Shown: piece by piece, positions 50,101-60,703 of the stretch
Position numbering within the stretch: position 1 is the first letter of the stretch
How the letters are laid out: every line of letters begins with the position of its first letter
Assembly (NCBI GenBank): GCA_020543525.1
Contig: JAHYIO010000001.1
Coordinates: 3,224,001-3,288,000 of the forward strand
Direction of reading: 5' to 3'
Length of the DNA stretch: 64,000 bases
DNA from: Coriolopsis trogii
Taxonomy: Eukaryota; Basidiomycota; Agaricomycetes; Polyporales; Polyporaceae
Notes under the pieces: generated by a model
What the model was told of the DNA's origin: nothing
Seen by the model: only the letters and a program-made list of their open reading frames with translations
Databases searched by the model: none
Program-made: the position numbers and the translations under genes

Positions 50101-51454
50101 ATGTGAGCTGGTCTCAGTGCCATAGAGGGCGTCTGTTGGTGTACTTGTACGTGTTCGTGTTTTGAGCTTTGCGCTTTGTTGTGCTTGTATTACTTATAAT
50201 GTGCTTGATCTGGCCAGACTGTGGATCAAATGTAGCTTCGGGATACCGAATCGTGTATTGTTAACATGCATATGTCAAGAAGGCAATATTAAGTGCCTTC
50301 TGTGGCAGACTCCGGACGTACATTCCTCGGCTGACCTTGTGAAGTGTGCATCCAGTCATAATTCGGCCCTATAAGCCGGCGTGGGGCTACCTTTACCAGG
50401 TTAATATGGTACGTACAGCTGCCTAGTCTTGGACAGCGTCTTCCATGCTCACTGCACTCCCCACAGGTTTGGGAACAACGTTGCAGGTTGTGGGGGCAGA
50501 TGTGGTAGCCTCATGGTCACCGACGACGAGTGACGCATTGGCTTTCCATCAAAGAAGATACGACCTTCCTTCGAGCTTCTTTGTGCGGCAGCGCCAGACG
50601 CCTTCTCGGACTGGCATACATGCAGGTTGTAGACCCGTCGATCGACGCTTTACTCGGCGGTCTTAACGTCTTCCTGCCCCCGACTACATCGCGGGGTCCC
50701 TTCTGAAGGGCCGCATGCATGTACAGCTCGCTCATCGCACATACGCGAAGTCGGTAGAAGGCGCATACACCCAGGTGAGAGGCATTTATGACCCAACGAC
50801 GATCGTTGACTTCCGGATGCCAGCGATTTCGAACCTCCCCATGCCGCTCCTTTCGGTGGCCTGTATCTTCCATGCGCGTTCCGAGCATTGCTGTCAAAGT
50901 CCCCACCCGCCACGTCTCGTGAGGGCTTCTGACCAGAAATGTCGCTCCTCTCTTCGAACAAAAGTTGCCAGAGGTCACGCCATGTCGACACCGCCCGCAA
51001 CAGGACAACGCCCACGCTCTGTCAACCTTGCTCCGGGGGTATCCTCATCGCATAGGAGGGACACGGCGCATTGTAGGCCGATGTCGCGACGAGCAATGGC
51101 TTCAGTGTCATAAGCGGGGCAGGATTCGCAGCTGATGGAGCTGGCGGCATGCCAGCGGCGGCACGGAGGGAAATTGTGCGTCGCCGATGTTCATATGGCC
51201 TGTTTATCACATTGATGTGACCATCGAGAATGGCTTTACAGTTGGCGCGAAAGGCCCGCAATCATTGACACTGTCCCATCAGCATGCTTCCAATTTGCTC
51301 GATTTGGACACCGCATCTCCAAACTGAGTACTGCGCCCCTCGATGTCTCCTTCTTCGTCACCCGTGATGTTCAACGCCGCCCCACTATATAACACGCCGG
51401 GGGTCGTTTCAAGGCGCTCTCTTCATCCCCGCCAACCGTTCATTGCGGACCGTC
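50101..51454. other. Intergenic region between SNF1 and the PUF gene
   Basis: About 1.35 kb. Only short frames on both strands are seen, none with a motif. The segment just upstream of 51455 is CT-rich (for example around 51340-51440) and is the likely leader of the PUF gene. Confidence 0.45.
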
Positions 51455-54087
51455 ATGGAGCAAACTACCACCTCGCAGTCGTTCGTTCCTCTCTTCGACA
51501 CACTCCCTTCTTCCCGTACGTCCGCCGCTTCCATTTGGGCGCCGCAGCCTCAGCCCTCCGACACTGCTTGGACCAAGGCCATCGACTCGTTCACTCGAGT
51601 CAACTTCCCGGGCATTCCCGGCAACTCGACGCGTCCCACTCCCATGCATCGGTCGTCCTCCTATCCCGCTGCCTTCAATGGCGAAGATGTCTTCGGGCCG
51701 CTCGCGTCCGGTAGGCAGCATCGCCGGGACGTTGGAGCAATCGGAGATGGGCGTAAGAGGCTCTCGCCGACTATAGACGAGATGGTGAGCTGATAATTGG
51801 TCGACTGTATGCGCATATATTGACTTGCGGCCCTCTTGGAGCACGTCGAACAGCTCCTCCGTTCTCTCAACTTGAACTCGCCTGTCCCCACTCACCCCGC
51901 TCCGAGGATCAGGAGCGATGTGAGGCACTCCCCGACGTCTCCAGATCTATCACCTATCTCTACGACTTCTGCTCTTCTCACCCCGACTGACCTATCTCCC
52001 GCCAAACTGTTCGATCAAAAGCTTCCCCCAACCTTTGATTTCGGGGGACCTATGCGTCCCGGAGAGAGCAACTCGCTCATGTTTGAGACCGAGTTACGCT
52101 CTCAGGATGTAGGTCTCGGATCCCAAGCGTCGTTCTGGTCTTCTTCCTCGCAGTCGTTCAGCCCTGAATCGGGCTATTTCCCCACATTCGAGCCATTCTC
52201 CGACGGGCCCAATTTTACCACTTCTCGCAGTCACCAAGCCTTCCTATCTCAACCTCAGGTTGATCGGCGTCGTTTGGAGTCCAATGTTCTTCCGCCATCA
52301 TTGCCGCCTCTCTTTGGTGCTCAGCGTTTCCGCACTCCACCGGAGTGGTTGAAGGCCGACGACGTCACTGAACGGGGTCTCCAATTCGTCAATGAAGCCG
52401 GCACTCGTTCGTCACAAACGTCTCAGATGTCCCCTCAGCGACACGGACACGGCCAAGGGCATGAGGTGAGAACTATCCGGCGGGAGTAAGCGCATGTACT
52501 GAACGTCGATGTGTAGCCGATCAACTTCCTGTCGCTCCTGCACCCGTCCTCGACTCCGCCTTACGCCCTTTTCGTAGCCCGTATCATCAAAGCATCCGAC
52601 CAGCAGGCTTCGATCTTTCTCCAGCAGAAGTTGAAGGTCGCAGATGCTGAGGAACGTGGCAAGATTGTCGACGCCATATGCACTAGAGGGTTTGAGATGA
52701 TGGCACACAGGTATAGTGTTTAAGACATTTGTTTTGTGATAGTTATTGAACTCTCCATAGATTTGGCAATTGGGCGGTGCAGAGGTGTCTCGAAGCGACT
52801 TCGAGTGTCGAGGAGAGGCGTAAGATCGTGTCATGTATGCGGTGAGTCAATGCGTTCATTAAACGATGCTCTTTGGTGCTAATAACCTCTCAGCGGACGC
52901 GTGGTGGAGCTGGCTACCAACTGCTATGGTTGCCATGTCCTTCAAAAAGCCTTGGACTGCGAAGAAGAGGTCCGCCTGCTCATCGTGTCGGAATTACTTC
53001 TCGGCGATCCTGCGCAGACGCTTGTGAATAAACATGCGTCTCACGTTTGGAGCAAGGTATGTTCGTTGACTCTCGATAGAACCGCTGATGATAACCGAGA
53101 ACATAGATCATGGAACTTACCTGGACGCCTCCCGCGCCTCCGATTTTCGCCTAGTGAGTATTCGCACCTTGTGCTCACTGAAGCGGCCTGATTTTCTTTG
53201 GTCACCAGCGTCAACAAGTCTCTGAATGGCAAATGGGCGTCGCTGGCATGTCACGAAACCGGCTCGCTCGTCGTACAGGTATGTTTATGCTGTATGCGCG
53301 GATGAGGCTTTGTCTAAGATTGAATTTCTTCTAGCATGCATTTGAGAATCTAGAGGAATCCGCGAAAGATGGCATCGTGGATGAGCTTCTGAACCAAGGG
53401 CCCGTTGTGTTCAGCGAAGTGGCGAAGAATCAGTGGGGGTCGTATTGCATTCAGCACAGTGCGTCATCAGTCTGCATTTCAGGACGTCTCTAACCGTAAT
53501 GCAGTTTTGGAACATGGTTCGCAGAGACATCGCGATCTAGCGTTGGATCTCCTCATTGGGGGTCTTCTCGAGTATGCCACCAATGAGCAGGGTATCAAAT
53601 CGATTACCAAGGCTTTGAAGGAAGGCGGAAAGGACACCCTCGACAGAATCATCAAACGTATGTGTGAGCCCGCCAAGAGGTATGTATGTGTTGATCGCTT
53701 GAATTACTCGGTTCTTATACTCTCATCCAGCGCAAGGCGAGCAATGATTGTGGACCTCGCCTTGTCAGTCACTGGTAGTCAACTGATCGCGAGCGTGCTG
53801 CCCAACGTGCGTTCGTCGCTCCGTTCATCCGCGTATTCGCTGACCCTTCATAGGCTGACAAGGACCAGCGTGCGCTCTTGTACGACTCCATCCGAGGCCA
53901 CATCGTGACGCTGCGTGGATGCAAAACGGGTTCCAAAGTTATCTGGCTCTTGTAAGTATAGCCACTCGCGACGTCTTTGATATACGCTGACAGTATGTAC
54001 AACAGTGATCGTATGGTGCGCAGGACTCCTAATTCGACCTCCGAGAGTGTACTAATCCTACTACAGCGCGCATACTACGGCTACTAG
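51455..54087 (+). CDS. Pumilio-family (PUF) RNA-binding protein
   Basis: This is a sequence-specific 3'-UTR-binding translational regulator of 670 residues in 13 exons: 51455-51784, 51842-52465, 52517-52710, 52761-52841, 52894-53056, 53107-53153, 53209-53278, 53335-53458, 53505-53679, 53731-53806, 53854-53951, 54006-54015 and 54067-54087. The first half (about residues 1-318) is Ser/Pro-rich and disordered. The second half is the Pumilio homology domain. Repeats are recognisable by their RNA-reading helices: RFGNWAVQRCLE, TNCYGCHVLQKALD, CHETGSLVVQHAFE, KNQWGSYCIQHILE, TNEQGIKSITKAL, VTGSQLIASVLPN and CKTGSKVIWLFDRM. Exons in this half are small and follow repeat edges. The twelfth exon is only 10 bases. 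The protein ends RAYYGY just after the last repeat. The target RNAs are unknown. Confidence 0.93.
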
Positions 54088-54896
54088 ATCTTCCACTGTT
54101 CTGCAGCATATCATCGGCATATCTTCAAGGCATATCTCAAGCACTGCAATTCGTTCCTGTCGCATTTCATCCATCTTGCGGCGCCGCCTTCCGTGGTCGT
54201 CACACGCTTGATCCTCATTCGCTCAACACTCCGCTCTGTACAGTATTTTATATAACGTAGACCACTTCCGAGGTCGCAAGACAATCAGCAATACGACAAG
54301 CTCGCACGGACATTCCATATTCACATTGCACTCTCATTTATGCAAGCATTCTTTCTTATTGCTCCTTATTCGCGTCATCTGCCCAACATCATCTGCAACA
54401 TCCACATACCCTCCGATCCCTACTTCTGAAGCTAAATCCGTGCGTACCCTACGACAGTTTAGATGCGCAGCCCGCGAACGTTTCTCTATAGTAGAGCCGT
54501 CGCACCTGTCTTCATCGGATATAGCTCGCTGTGTAGTCAATAGAATATAAAACGAGCCACTGCTCGCACAAACGCATTGCATATGCACTGTGACAAGCTC
54601 ATAACGCTCCATGTCGATGCGCATGCTCGTGTACAGTGCCATGAGTGGCTTGCTCGAATCGTTCTCTGCGCTGGACATCACATGTTCACGTCACAATGAT
54701 ACCCATATGCGTCCGGAAAGTAAGGAGCGTGTGCCAGCGATGTTGCGGAACGATGATGCGGCTTGCACTAGCATAACACAGACATCTAAGAGGGACTGTA
54801 GCGTAAACTCTTTTTGACAACCTACTAGAGCTCTCGTGAGTTGAAACACGTCTCCAAAGTGCCGGATACGTACTCTAGTGTATATGCTACACCTGC
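54088..54896. other. Intergenic region, convergent 3' ends of the PUF gene and COX6
   Basis: About 810 bases between two converging stop codons. It is relatively AT-rich with no recognisable gene, RNA or repeat; it likely holds long 3' untranslated regions, which PUF-family mRNAs often have. Confidence 0.5.
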
Positions 54897-55355
54897 TCAC
54901 GACGTGTACAGCTCCTCCTTGATGTTGATGCCTGAGGGAATACTCAACAACAAGCCTAAGAGAATGAAGAATGGAAGCAACGCACCGAGCTCCTCGCGGA
55001 GGGGCTTGAGTTCGTCGAGATATTGCTGGTACTGCTGCTTGTTCTCCACCTTCTCCTTGATGCCCTCGAACACCCTGACGGCAGTAGCGTAATCGTTGAC
55101 GCGCCGAGCAGCACGGACAGCGGCCTCGACGACGGATGGTGCAGGGACGAGGTCGTGGGCGAAGCAGTTGTTGAGCCCTCGCTGGACCTCAAAGAGATCC
55201 TGGGCAGACTGGAAGAAGTTGACGTAGCGCTCCGTGAACGTCTCGAACGTCTCATGCCCGTGTGAGCTGGACGAGGGGCGGGCGAGCACAGGGGCGACGC
55301 GGGTCGCAGCGGGGCGGGCACGAAGGAGGGTGGCAGCGACTTGAGCACGCAACAT
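54897..55355 (-). CDS. COX6: Cytochrome c oxidase subunit 6 (COX5A homologue), mitochondrial
   Basis: This is a nuclear-encoded subunit of respiratory complex IV on the matrix side, known in yeast as Cox6. It has 134 residues in two exons, 55355-54986 and 54931-54897. The first about 30 residues, MLRAQVAATLLRARPAATRVAP, form a basic amphipathic presequence lacking acidic residues, as expected for mitochondrial import. The mature part has the family blocks ETFTERYVNFFQSAQDLFE, RGLNNCFAHDLVPAPSVVEA and ARRVNDYATAVRVFEGIKEK, and it ends EELGINIKEELY. Reading through the 54-base intron would give an unlikely hydrophobic segment (ALLPFFILLGLLLS), so the splice is well supported. It is divergent from a Tra2-like gene. 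Confidence 0.96.
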   Translation of the reverse strand: MLRAQVAATLLRARPAATRVAPVLARPSSSSHGHETFETFTERYVNFFQSAQDLFEVQRGLNNCFAHDLVPAPSVVEAAVRAARRVNDYATAVRVFEGIKEKVENKQQYQQYLDELKPLREELGALLPFFILLGLLLSIPSGINIKEELYTS

Positions 55356-56317
55356 GGTTGTAGAGACAAGGAGGTCGGGCAGGAGCTGCTCGGCGGGGCA
55401 GGGAGGATGTGGATGGTCGTGAAGAAAAGGCGGGCGAAGGGGACGCGACCGGGCGCGACTCTGCCGGGGCTCGATCCATCACCGTCACGCCCAACCGGTT
55501 CAGTCCGATTCGCGCTCGCTGCATAGCGCACGCTCGTTCCGACTTTCCATACTTCTCAGACACCCCAACGGGCATGCAAATGTTCATGACGGACCGTCGC
55601 TTTGCGCCTGTCGCAAAGGCCTTGTCCATATTCGCTGCACCGCTAGCCACAGCGAACATGCGAGGGCGGGAGAGACCAAGCGGGGCGCTCGGAGAGTGTG
55701 GTCGTGTTTGGACAGCTGGGAGCGGGTTAAATGAGTGTGGGCGCGCAAGTTGGCTCTCACCCATCTGTCACTTTCTCTCTTTCCCCTCACAAGGCTCTCC
55801 ACTCGACCCCCAACGTACGCAAGAATGGATGACGGTACGTCTTCAGCATCCCGGCCAGCGACGAGGACAACGAGACATTCGCCATTTCTGTCGATTTGTA
55901 CTCCCTCTCCGCCCCCGCCGTCTCGCCAGCTGGTACGGACCGCGCCAGCTTCGCATCCCCCAACAGCAGCATAGCCCACAGCCGACAGCTGACGCCTTGC
56001 GAGTGTCTGTCTGCTCCTTTTCCACGTCGCCTGTTGGCTGAAGGCCTTCACTCTCCGGCGGCCAGCGTTCGTGCCAGTGTCGACGTCGACGCGCCATTCC
56101 TTCAGCTTCAGCTTCGGCTTCCCCCCATTTCGACCGCGTTTGTGCGCGCCTCCACAGTGCATCTTACGTTCTGGTGTCACGCCGTCTATTTTCCCCGTCG
56201 CATGTCGCTCCTCCTTCTCCAGCATGCCAGTCTCCGACGTCCAGTAACACGACCTGACCTCGTTTCCATCCCTTCTCCCTCTGTCTGTCTTCGTCCTCAG
56301 CCTGGCAGTCTCAGGAC
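55356..56317. promoter_or_regulatory. Divergent promoter region between COX6 and the Tra2-like gene
   Basis: The 960 bases lie between opposite start codons. Both flanks are CT-rich in the direction of their gene. Long frames here (for example 55584-56225 on the minus strand) look like composition artefacts. No clear TATA box or CCAAT box was confirmed. Confidence 0.45.
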
Positions 56318-57274
56318 ATGGCCCCTCCCAGCGGCGGTATCAGCATCCCGACGAACGACTCCGGCATGACCAACAACGGTCAGAACGACGATCAATCATG
56401 GGCCAATGGTGGACGTTCTCCCCAACGGGGGAACGATCCACCGCGCCGTTCCAGTAGGAGTAGGAGTCCCGGCAGACCCGTTGACAGGTGTGTGTGCCAT
56501 TCAGATCTTTTCATCTTTGCACAGTGCTGAGACGTGATGTATGATAGGGAAAGTGGTCAGTCGAACCCCGGAAACAACCTGCATGTTTCCGGTCTCAGCC
56601 ACAAGGTCGACACTCGTGACCTTGAGCAGGCCTTCGCGAAGGTCGGTCGGGTGAGTCTCAGATGTTTTGCCCTCTATTCTGCGTATGATGTTGAACGCCA
56701 TGCAGGTCAAAAAGGCCCAGGTGATGTATGATCCTCATACGCGAGAGTCGCGTGGGTTTGGCTTTGTTACGATGGAGTCTGCTGAAGAGGCAGATGCCGC
56801 TATCACTGCGATGAATGGTGCTGAACTCATGGGCAAGACCATTTCAGTTGAAAAGGTACGTGTCTCTGCGATGCGCCCGTAGTGATGACTAACCATGATT
56901 ATCAGGCGCGACGTGGTCGCGCAAGGACTCCTACTCCTGGCCGCTACTACGGGCCGCCCAAGAGACACGAGTGTAAGTCTTCGCTGTGCTGTCATTGCGA
57001 CGCGTGTTGATGTGGGTGACCAGTTGAGCGCCCTTACGATCCCCGCCCGTACGACAGTCGGTACTCCCGTGGCGGCGGCAGCGGTGGTGGTGGAGGCGGT
57101 GGATACGACGAGTACCGCCGTCGTCCTCGCTATGAGGACGACTACCGTGGTGGAGGAGGACGCGATGTCGACCGCGGTGGCTATGGCCGCGACTATGAAC
57201 GTGGTGGCTATAGTGGTGGCGGTGGAGGCCGTGACTACGACCGTGGTGGCAGGTACGACGACCGCCGCTACTGA
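56318..57274 (+). CDS. Tra2-like RRM/SR splicing regulator with RGG/YGG tail
   Basis: This is a predicted nuclear RNA-binding protein of 246 residues in five exons: 56318-56487, 56548-56650, 56706-56855, 56906-56972 and 57024-57274. An Arg/Ser patch (RRSSRSRSPGRPVDR) precedes one RRM. RNP2 is NLHVSGLS and RNP1 is SRGFGFVTM, with VMYDPHTRE between them, the pattern of Tra2. The short ARRGRARTPTPGRYYGPP linker after the RRM is another Tra2 trait. The last exon is a Gly/Arg/Tyr/Asp-rich tail (SRYSRGGGSGGGGGGYDEY, then repeated RGG and DYERGGY units), likely to promote condensation or bind RNA. The first exon starts at the only ATG before the RS patch. The assignment to the Tra2 group is good; paralogues of the same type exist in plants and animals. 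Confidence 0.9.
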
Positions 57275-57636
57275 GTTCCGTGGACAGCAGCCTCGCAAGG
57301 AATATCGCCTTTCAACATACCGACGGAATCTGTATGTAGTTTGTGAGGCCCCGGCAAAATCCCTGCTCCTGTCATGTCGCTCTCCGTAAGCGTTGTCTAT
57401 TGGGTGATATGTTGCTATCGTGTTTTTTGTACTTGCTACTTTCTATGATAAGTGAATAGTGAGATGTATTGGTTCTCCAGGGCCAGTACTAATACACGAG
57501 AGAGTAGTCTCTTTAGTGGAGCGACAATGCCATTGAGTCCCTCAGTTGTAGACTTGTGACCGCGACCGTAAGTCAGGCGCGCTATAGTAGGATCATACTT
57601 TACCCATGAAACTAGGTTTCGAGCACCACCAAAACT
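57275..57636. other. Intergenic region, 3' flank of the Tra2-like gene
   Basis: About 360 bases with no recognisable feature up to the tRNA terminator. Confidence 0.45.
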
Positions 57637-57642
57637 AAAAAA
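57637..57642 (-). terminator. RNA polymerase III terminator of the tRNA gene
   Basis: There is a run of six T on the minus strand, beginning two bases beyond the 3' end of the tRNA. Four or more T are the standard polymerase III stop. Confidence 0.8.
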
Positions 57643-57643
57643 T

Positions 57644-57739
57644 TGGCCAACGCCGGGATCGAACCGACGACCTTGGCGTATACGCAGCTCTAATGAGCAG
57701 CTATTAGCACCACGCTCTAACCAACTGAGCTAGTCGGCC
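57644..57739 (-). tRNA. tRNA-Ile (anticodon AAT) with a 22-base intron
   Basis: Read on the minus strand, the acceptor stem GGCCGAC pairs with GTTGGCC (one G-T pair), followed by discriminator A. The D arm and box A read TAGCTCAGTTGG; box B is GGTTCGATCCC. The anticodon stem TGGTG pairs with CGCCA and the loop is CTAATAA, giving anticodon AAT, read as IAU for isoleucine. The intron follows position 37, as in nearly all nuclear tRNA introns, and covers roughly 57680-57701. The exon total is 74 bases without CCA. The gene lies between the Tra2-like gene and the broken RWD gene. Confidence 0.93.
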
Positions 57740-57764
57740 ATGGAGTTTCGTTCACTTTGTGTAA

Positions 57765-58580
57765 ATATGTCACTTGTGCTGCCAATTCCCATCTCGACAA
57801 TGAACTTCCAAGACGCCTCATCTCCTCAACAGTCTCCCCGACCTTCTCAAACTCTGCCCAATGCCTCGTCTGTTTGTCAGGACCATCCCTTGGAGGCACA
57901 GGCTCGATGAATTATAGTCTCAGTGCAAGCCACTGCATGCTCTTCACTCGCTCAACGAAGTCCTCGACGTCATCCTGCGCACCCTCGCAGTAAATCACGC
58001 CGGGGTGCCCGACCTTGGCAAAACCCGACAGCGAAAGCGCATGGGACCACTGGGAGAGCGACAGACGCTTCTACGGGGACTTGACGCGGTGCGAGACGAA
58101 GAGGGCGTGGTAATTGGGCTGGGAGGCTTGGATGCGCGAACCTGAAGTTGTGTGGTCTACATTGTCTGGTTGGGCCTCGACGTCGAGCGAGGCGTGTAAT
58201 TGGGGAATGAGGTGTGGAGATCATCTCGTATAGCGAGTATCTGAGACGGATGTGAATTGTGAGCGAAAAGACGTCGAAGGAGTAGATGCCCTGCCACTGC
58301 TCTTGTTCCGCCTTGCCGAGATTACTGCCCTTCACCGCAACGGCGAGCACGCAGCCTTGTGATCTATCCCCATATCCCCCGGGCAGCTGACGGCGGAGCT
58401 CTCTAGCTTCACCGCAAAGTGCGGGGCGTGCAGTGGTGCGTCATCAAGCTGACAGTCTGGGTCAAGAGCGTACGCGTCGAAGAGATCGTTCCAAGCGTCG
58501 TCAATGAACGCAAGTGCGGGCAGCAGAGAGCATCTCAGTAGATGAGTTCTTCGAGTTCTCCGAGTCGAAGACATCGTTCA
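57765..58580 (-). pseudogene. Broken RWD-domain gene (RWDD2-like, RWD plus DUF1115)
   Basis: Pieces of one protein appear in order but in different frames. GELEELIY (RWD start) runs into a stop. Then LLPALAFIDDAWNDLFDAY and APHFAVKLE lie in a second frame. RQLPGGYGDRSQG and VLAVAVKGSNLGKAEQEQWQ lie in a third. The DUF1115-like part follows: QPNYHALFVSHRVKSP, then KRLSLSQWSHALSLSGFAK and GHPGVIYCEGAQDD. That stretch meets an in-frame TAA after SMQWLALRL, before FIEPV. Near the end MRRLG must shift frame to reach KFIVEMGIGSTS. At least three frame changes without plausible introns plus a stop mean no intact protein. Some frame shifts could be assembly errors, but the stop is a base change. An alternative is a real gene with a strongly unusual structure. 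Confidence 0.6.
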
Positions 58581-59073
58581 TGGCACGCTCTAACAACTGC
58601 GGACGAGCAAACCGCGCGCGTTCCGGATGACACGGCCCATGTGCCATTGTAACAACCATAGGAAAATGGAACGCGCGGGAATTGCACCACGCGCAACTGT
58701 TGGACTATCCGTCTCATTGATCCCTAGTTATTACACCTTCCTCAACCTCAACCTCAGGGGTGACTAGTCCCGTCTTGGTATCTTGGTGTCTCGGAAACCG
58801 TAACGCGGTCACTCCGTGACCTGCCCGTTACAGCCATAACACTCTGACGTCACTGACATTCCACAGCGACCGAAATCTCAACCACACCATGCCGCTCATA
58901 CATTTGAGCCCATCATATAGGCAACGTCGTTATCCATGTGTAACACCTCTGGTTTCGACTATCAACAGACCACTGGATACATTGGGCGCGTCGTACGAGA
59001 GTTCGGGCTCGTTATTGATTGCCAGCCTACCTGCGTACTTCTTGAACGAGAACCTTTTTGCGCATGGTTGTAG
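58581..59073. other. Intergenic region between the broken RWD gene and the PalI-like gene
   Basis: About 490 bases with nothing recognisable. The left part would have been the promoter of the RWD gene when it was intact. Confidence 0.4.
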
Positions 59074-59976
59074 TTAATTAAGGGAGTGTATCCACATCCA
59101 CAGAATGCAAAACAAGGAGAACAGCTGCATCCCAAATGCAATCAGCATGAGAGGAATCTACATAATGACTGGTCAGTCGTGCCGGCAAGCATCTGTTCTA
59201 GTTACTTACTGCAGGGCCGGAGATGAACGTCAGAATGTGGGCGGTGTCCCGGCTGACTGCGTGCCCCACTGACTTCACAAGTCCAAGGTCGATACATGCG
59301 ATGATAAGAGTGAAGAGGGCAGGTAGTATAGAAAACCCGACGATGTCGAGGACGTGATGCGGGTTCCTCTTGTTGTGGAGGCATATCTGGATAATCTCTA
59401 CGGTGCGACGGATGAATGCTATGAATGTGAGCATGACACCTGTCATGATTCAGAGGAGAACAATAAAGGACAGCACAAGCGAAGTTTCCTTACTTATCAA
59501 ATGCAAAACCATACAGTCCGTGAGCGCCTTCGAGACGAAGTCGGCGATATTCCTGACGTGGAGGAAGTCTGCCAGGGTCGAGTCGAGGTGATATCCAAGA
59601 CGGGAAGGTGAGCAATGGCTTGTATCCTTCCCCAAGTCCTTGCCAAACAGCCTGAAAGGGATGGGTACGCAATGAAGGCAACGAGTTGTGGTTAATATCA
59701 TGCGCATCTGCAGTGGTGGCGTCGAGACACTCACTCGACCTCTCCGCCAGTGGCGCAATAACCCCACACTCCAAACTTCGCCAATGCGAGAACTTCCGTC
59801 TTGAGGAATCCTATATGAGCATCTGCGACCAGTTCATAAAGGTAAACTCTCTCGATGATATGCCCATGGGAGACCGCAACGGGTATCAAGAGGATTAACG
59901 AGACACATAGGGTGGCATATCCCAGGAGGAGGGTTGAGGGGATTCTCAAACATGATGATAGCAGTTTCAGGGCCAT
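59074..59976 (-). CDS. PalI/Sur7-like four-span membrane protein
   Basis: This gene encodes 237 residues in four exons: 59976-59735, 59651-59494, 59439-59210 and 59157-59074. Four hydrophobic spans are visible: STLLLGYATLCVSLILLIPVAV near the N-terminus; VLHLI-SVMLTFIAFI across an intron; ILPALFTLIIACIDLGLV; and IPLMLIAFGMQLFSLFCILW near the C-terminus. After span 1 a loop carries KFGVWGYC, then CSPSRLGYHLD, the pattern of PalI/Rim9 and Sur7 relatives, which sense ambient pH or organise membrane domains. The protein ends WMWIHSLN with almost no cytoplasmic tail, unlike true PalI, which has a long one. I therefore give family level only. All junctions keep frame. Confidence 0.75.
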
Positions 59977-60703
59977 TTTCGATGGTCTGTGCTCTACTAT
60001 TCAACAAGGCTTTAATAGCGACGTCTGCATATGAAAACAAGTCAGGTCATTTCGCAACTTCGCAGCATTTTTGCACACATGCGCTTGTGGCAAACCTGAT
60101 ATGACTCGCAAGTAGAGCAGTTAGCAACTGAGCGCGACTGCCTAGACGTATGAATAACGGAATGTGGGTGGTTAATGGAAAGACGTTGAGGACGGGATGT
60201 TCGAACATACTCATGAGCATTCTTGAGTACAAGCCACAACAATATAGCTCCATCACGAGCAGGCATACAATACGAACGCTATTATCCGCTTGCATCCGAT
60301 ATCTCCATTCAGTGACAGAAGCTTGTTCTCGTCGTGCTCACCATGGCGAGGTCAGCACAATTGTACAATTGGAGTATCCATGTCTAGGATGCGCAGGCGG
60401 GCCTGTATCCTGTAGATTAACTGTCAATGAGACGTCAGCCTTTCGTTGCAGCATGCTCAGCCAACTTGGTAGAGGTGTGTGTCATGTCGTGTTCGCGAGT
60501 TAATCCATGGTTAGTGGGCAGAGCGAGACCTTGTTCCGAACTCGCACGGGGGCCGCGCTCTATCAGTGCCGGGCCACTTCCCACGCCTGCTAATCTCTAC
60601 CGTACGGGTACCCAGTCAGCCACAGTTACGACTCGTCTTTCCTGCTGCACTCGCTTTCCTTGTCACTCCTGTCCGCCTTACATTCGATACACGATGGCTA
60701 CCG
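59977..60703. promoter_or_regulatory. Divergent promoter region between the PalI-like and ankyrin genes
   Basis: About 730 bases between opposite start codons. The right third is CT-rich in the plus direction (about 60590-60690), a likely leader of the ankyrin gene. No TATA box stands out. Confidence 0.45.

Noticed and set aside
55584..56225. A 213-codon frame on the minus strand in the COX6/Tra2 interval
   Set aside because: It is purine-strand low-complexity sequence opposite the CT-rich leader of the Tra2-like gene, with no motif.
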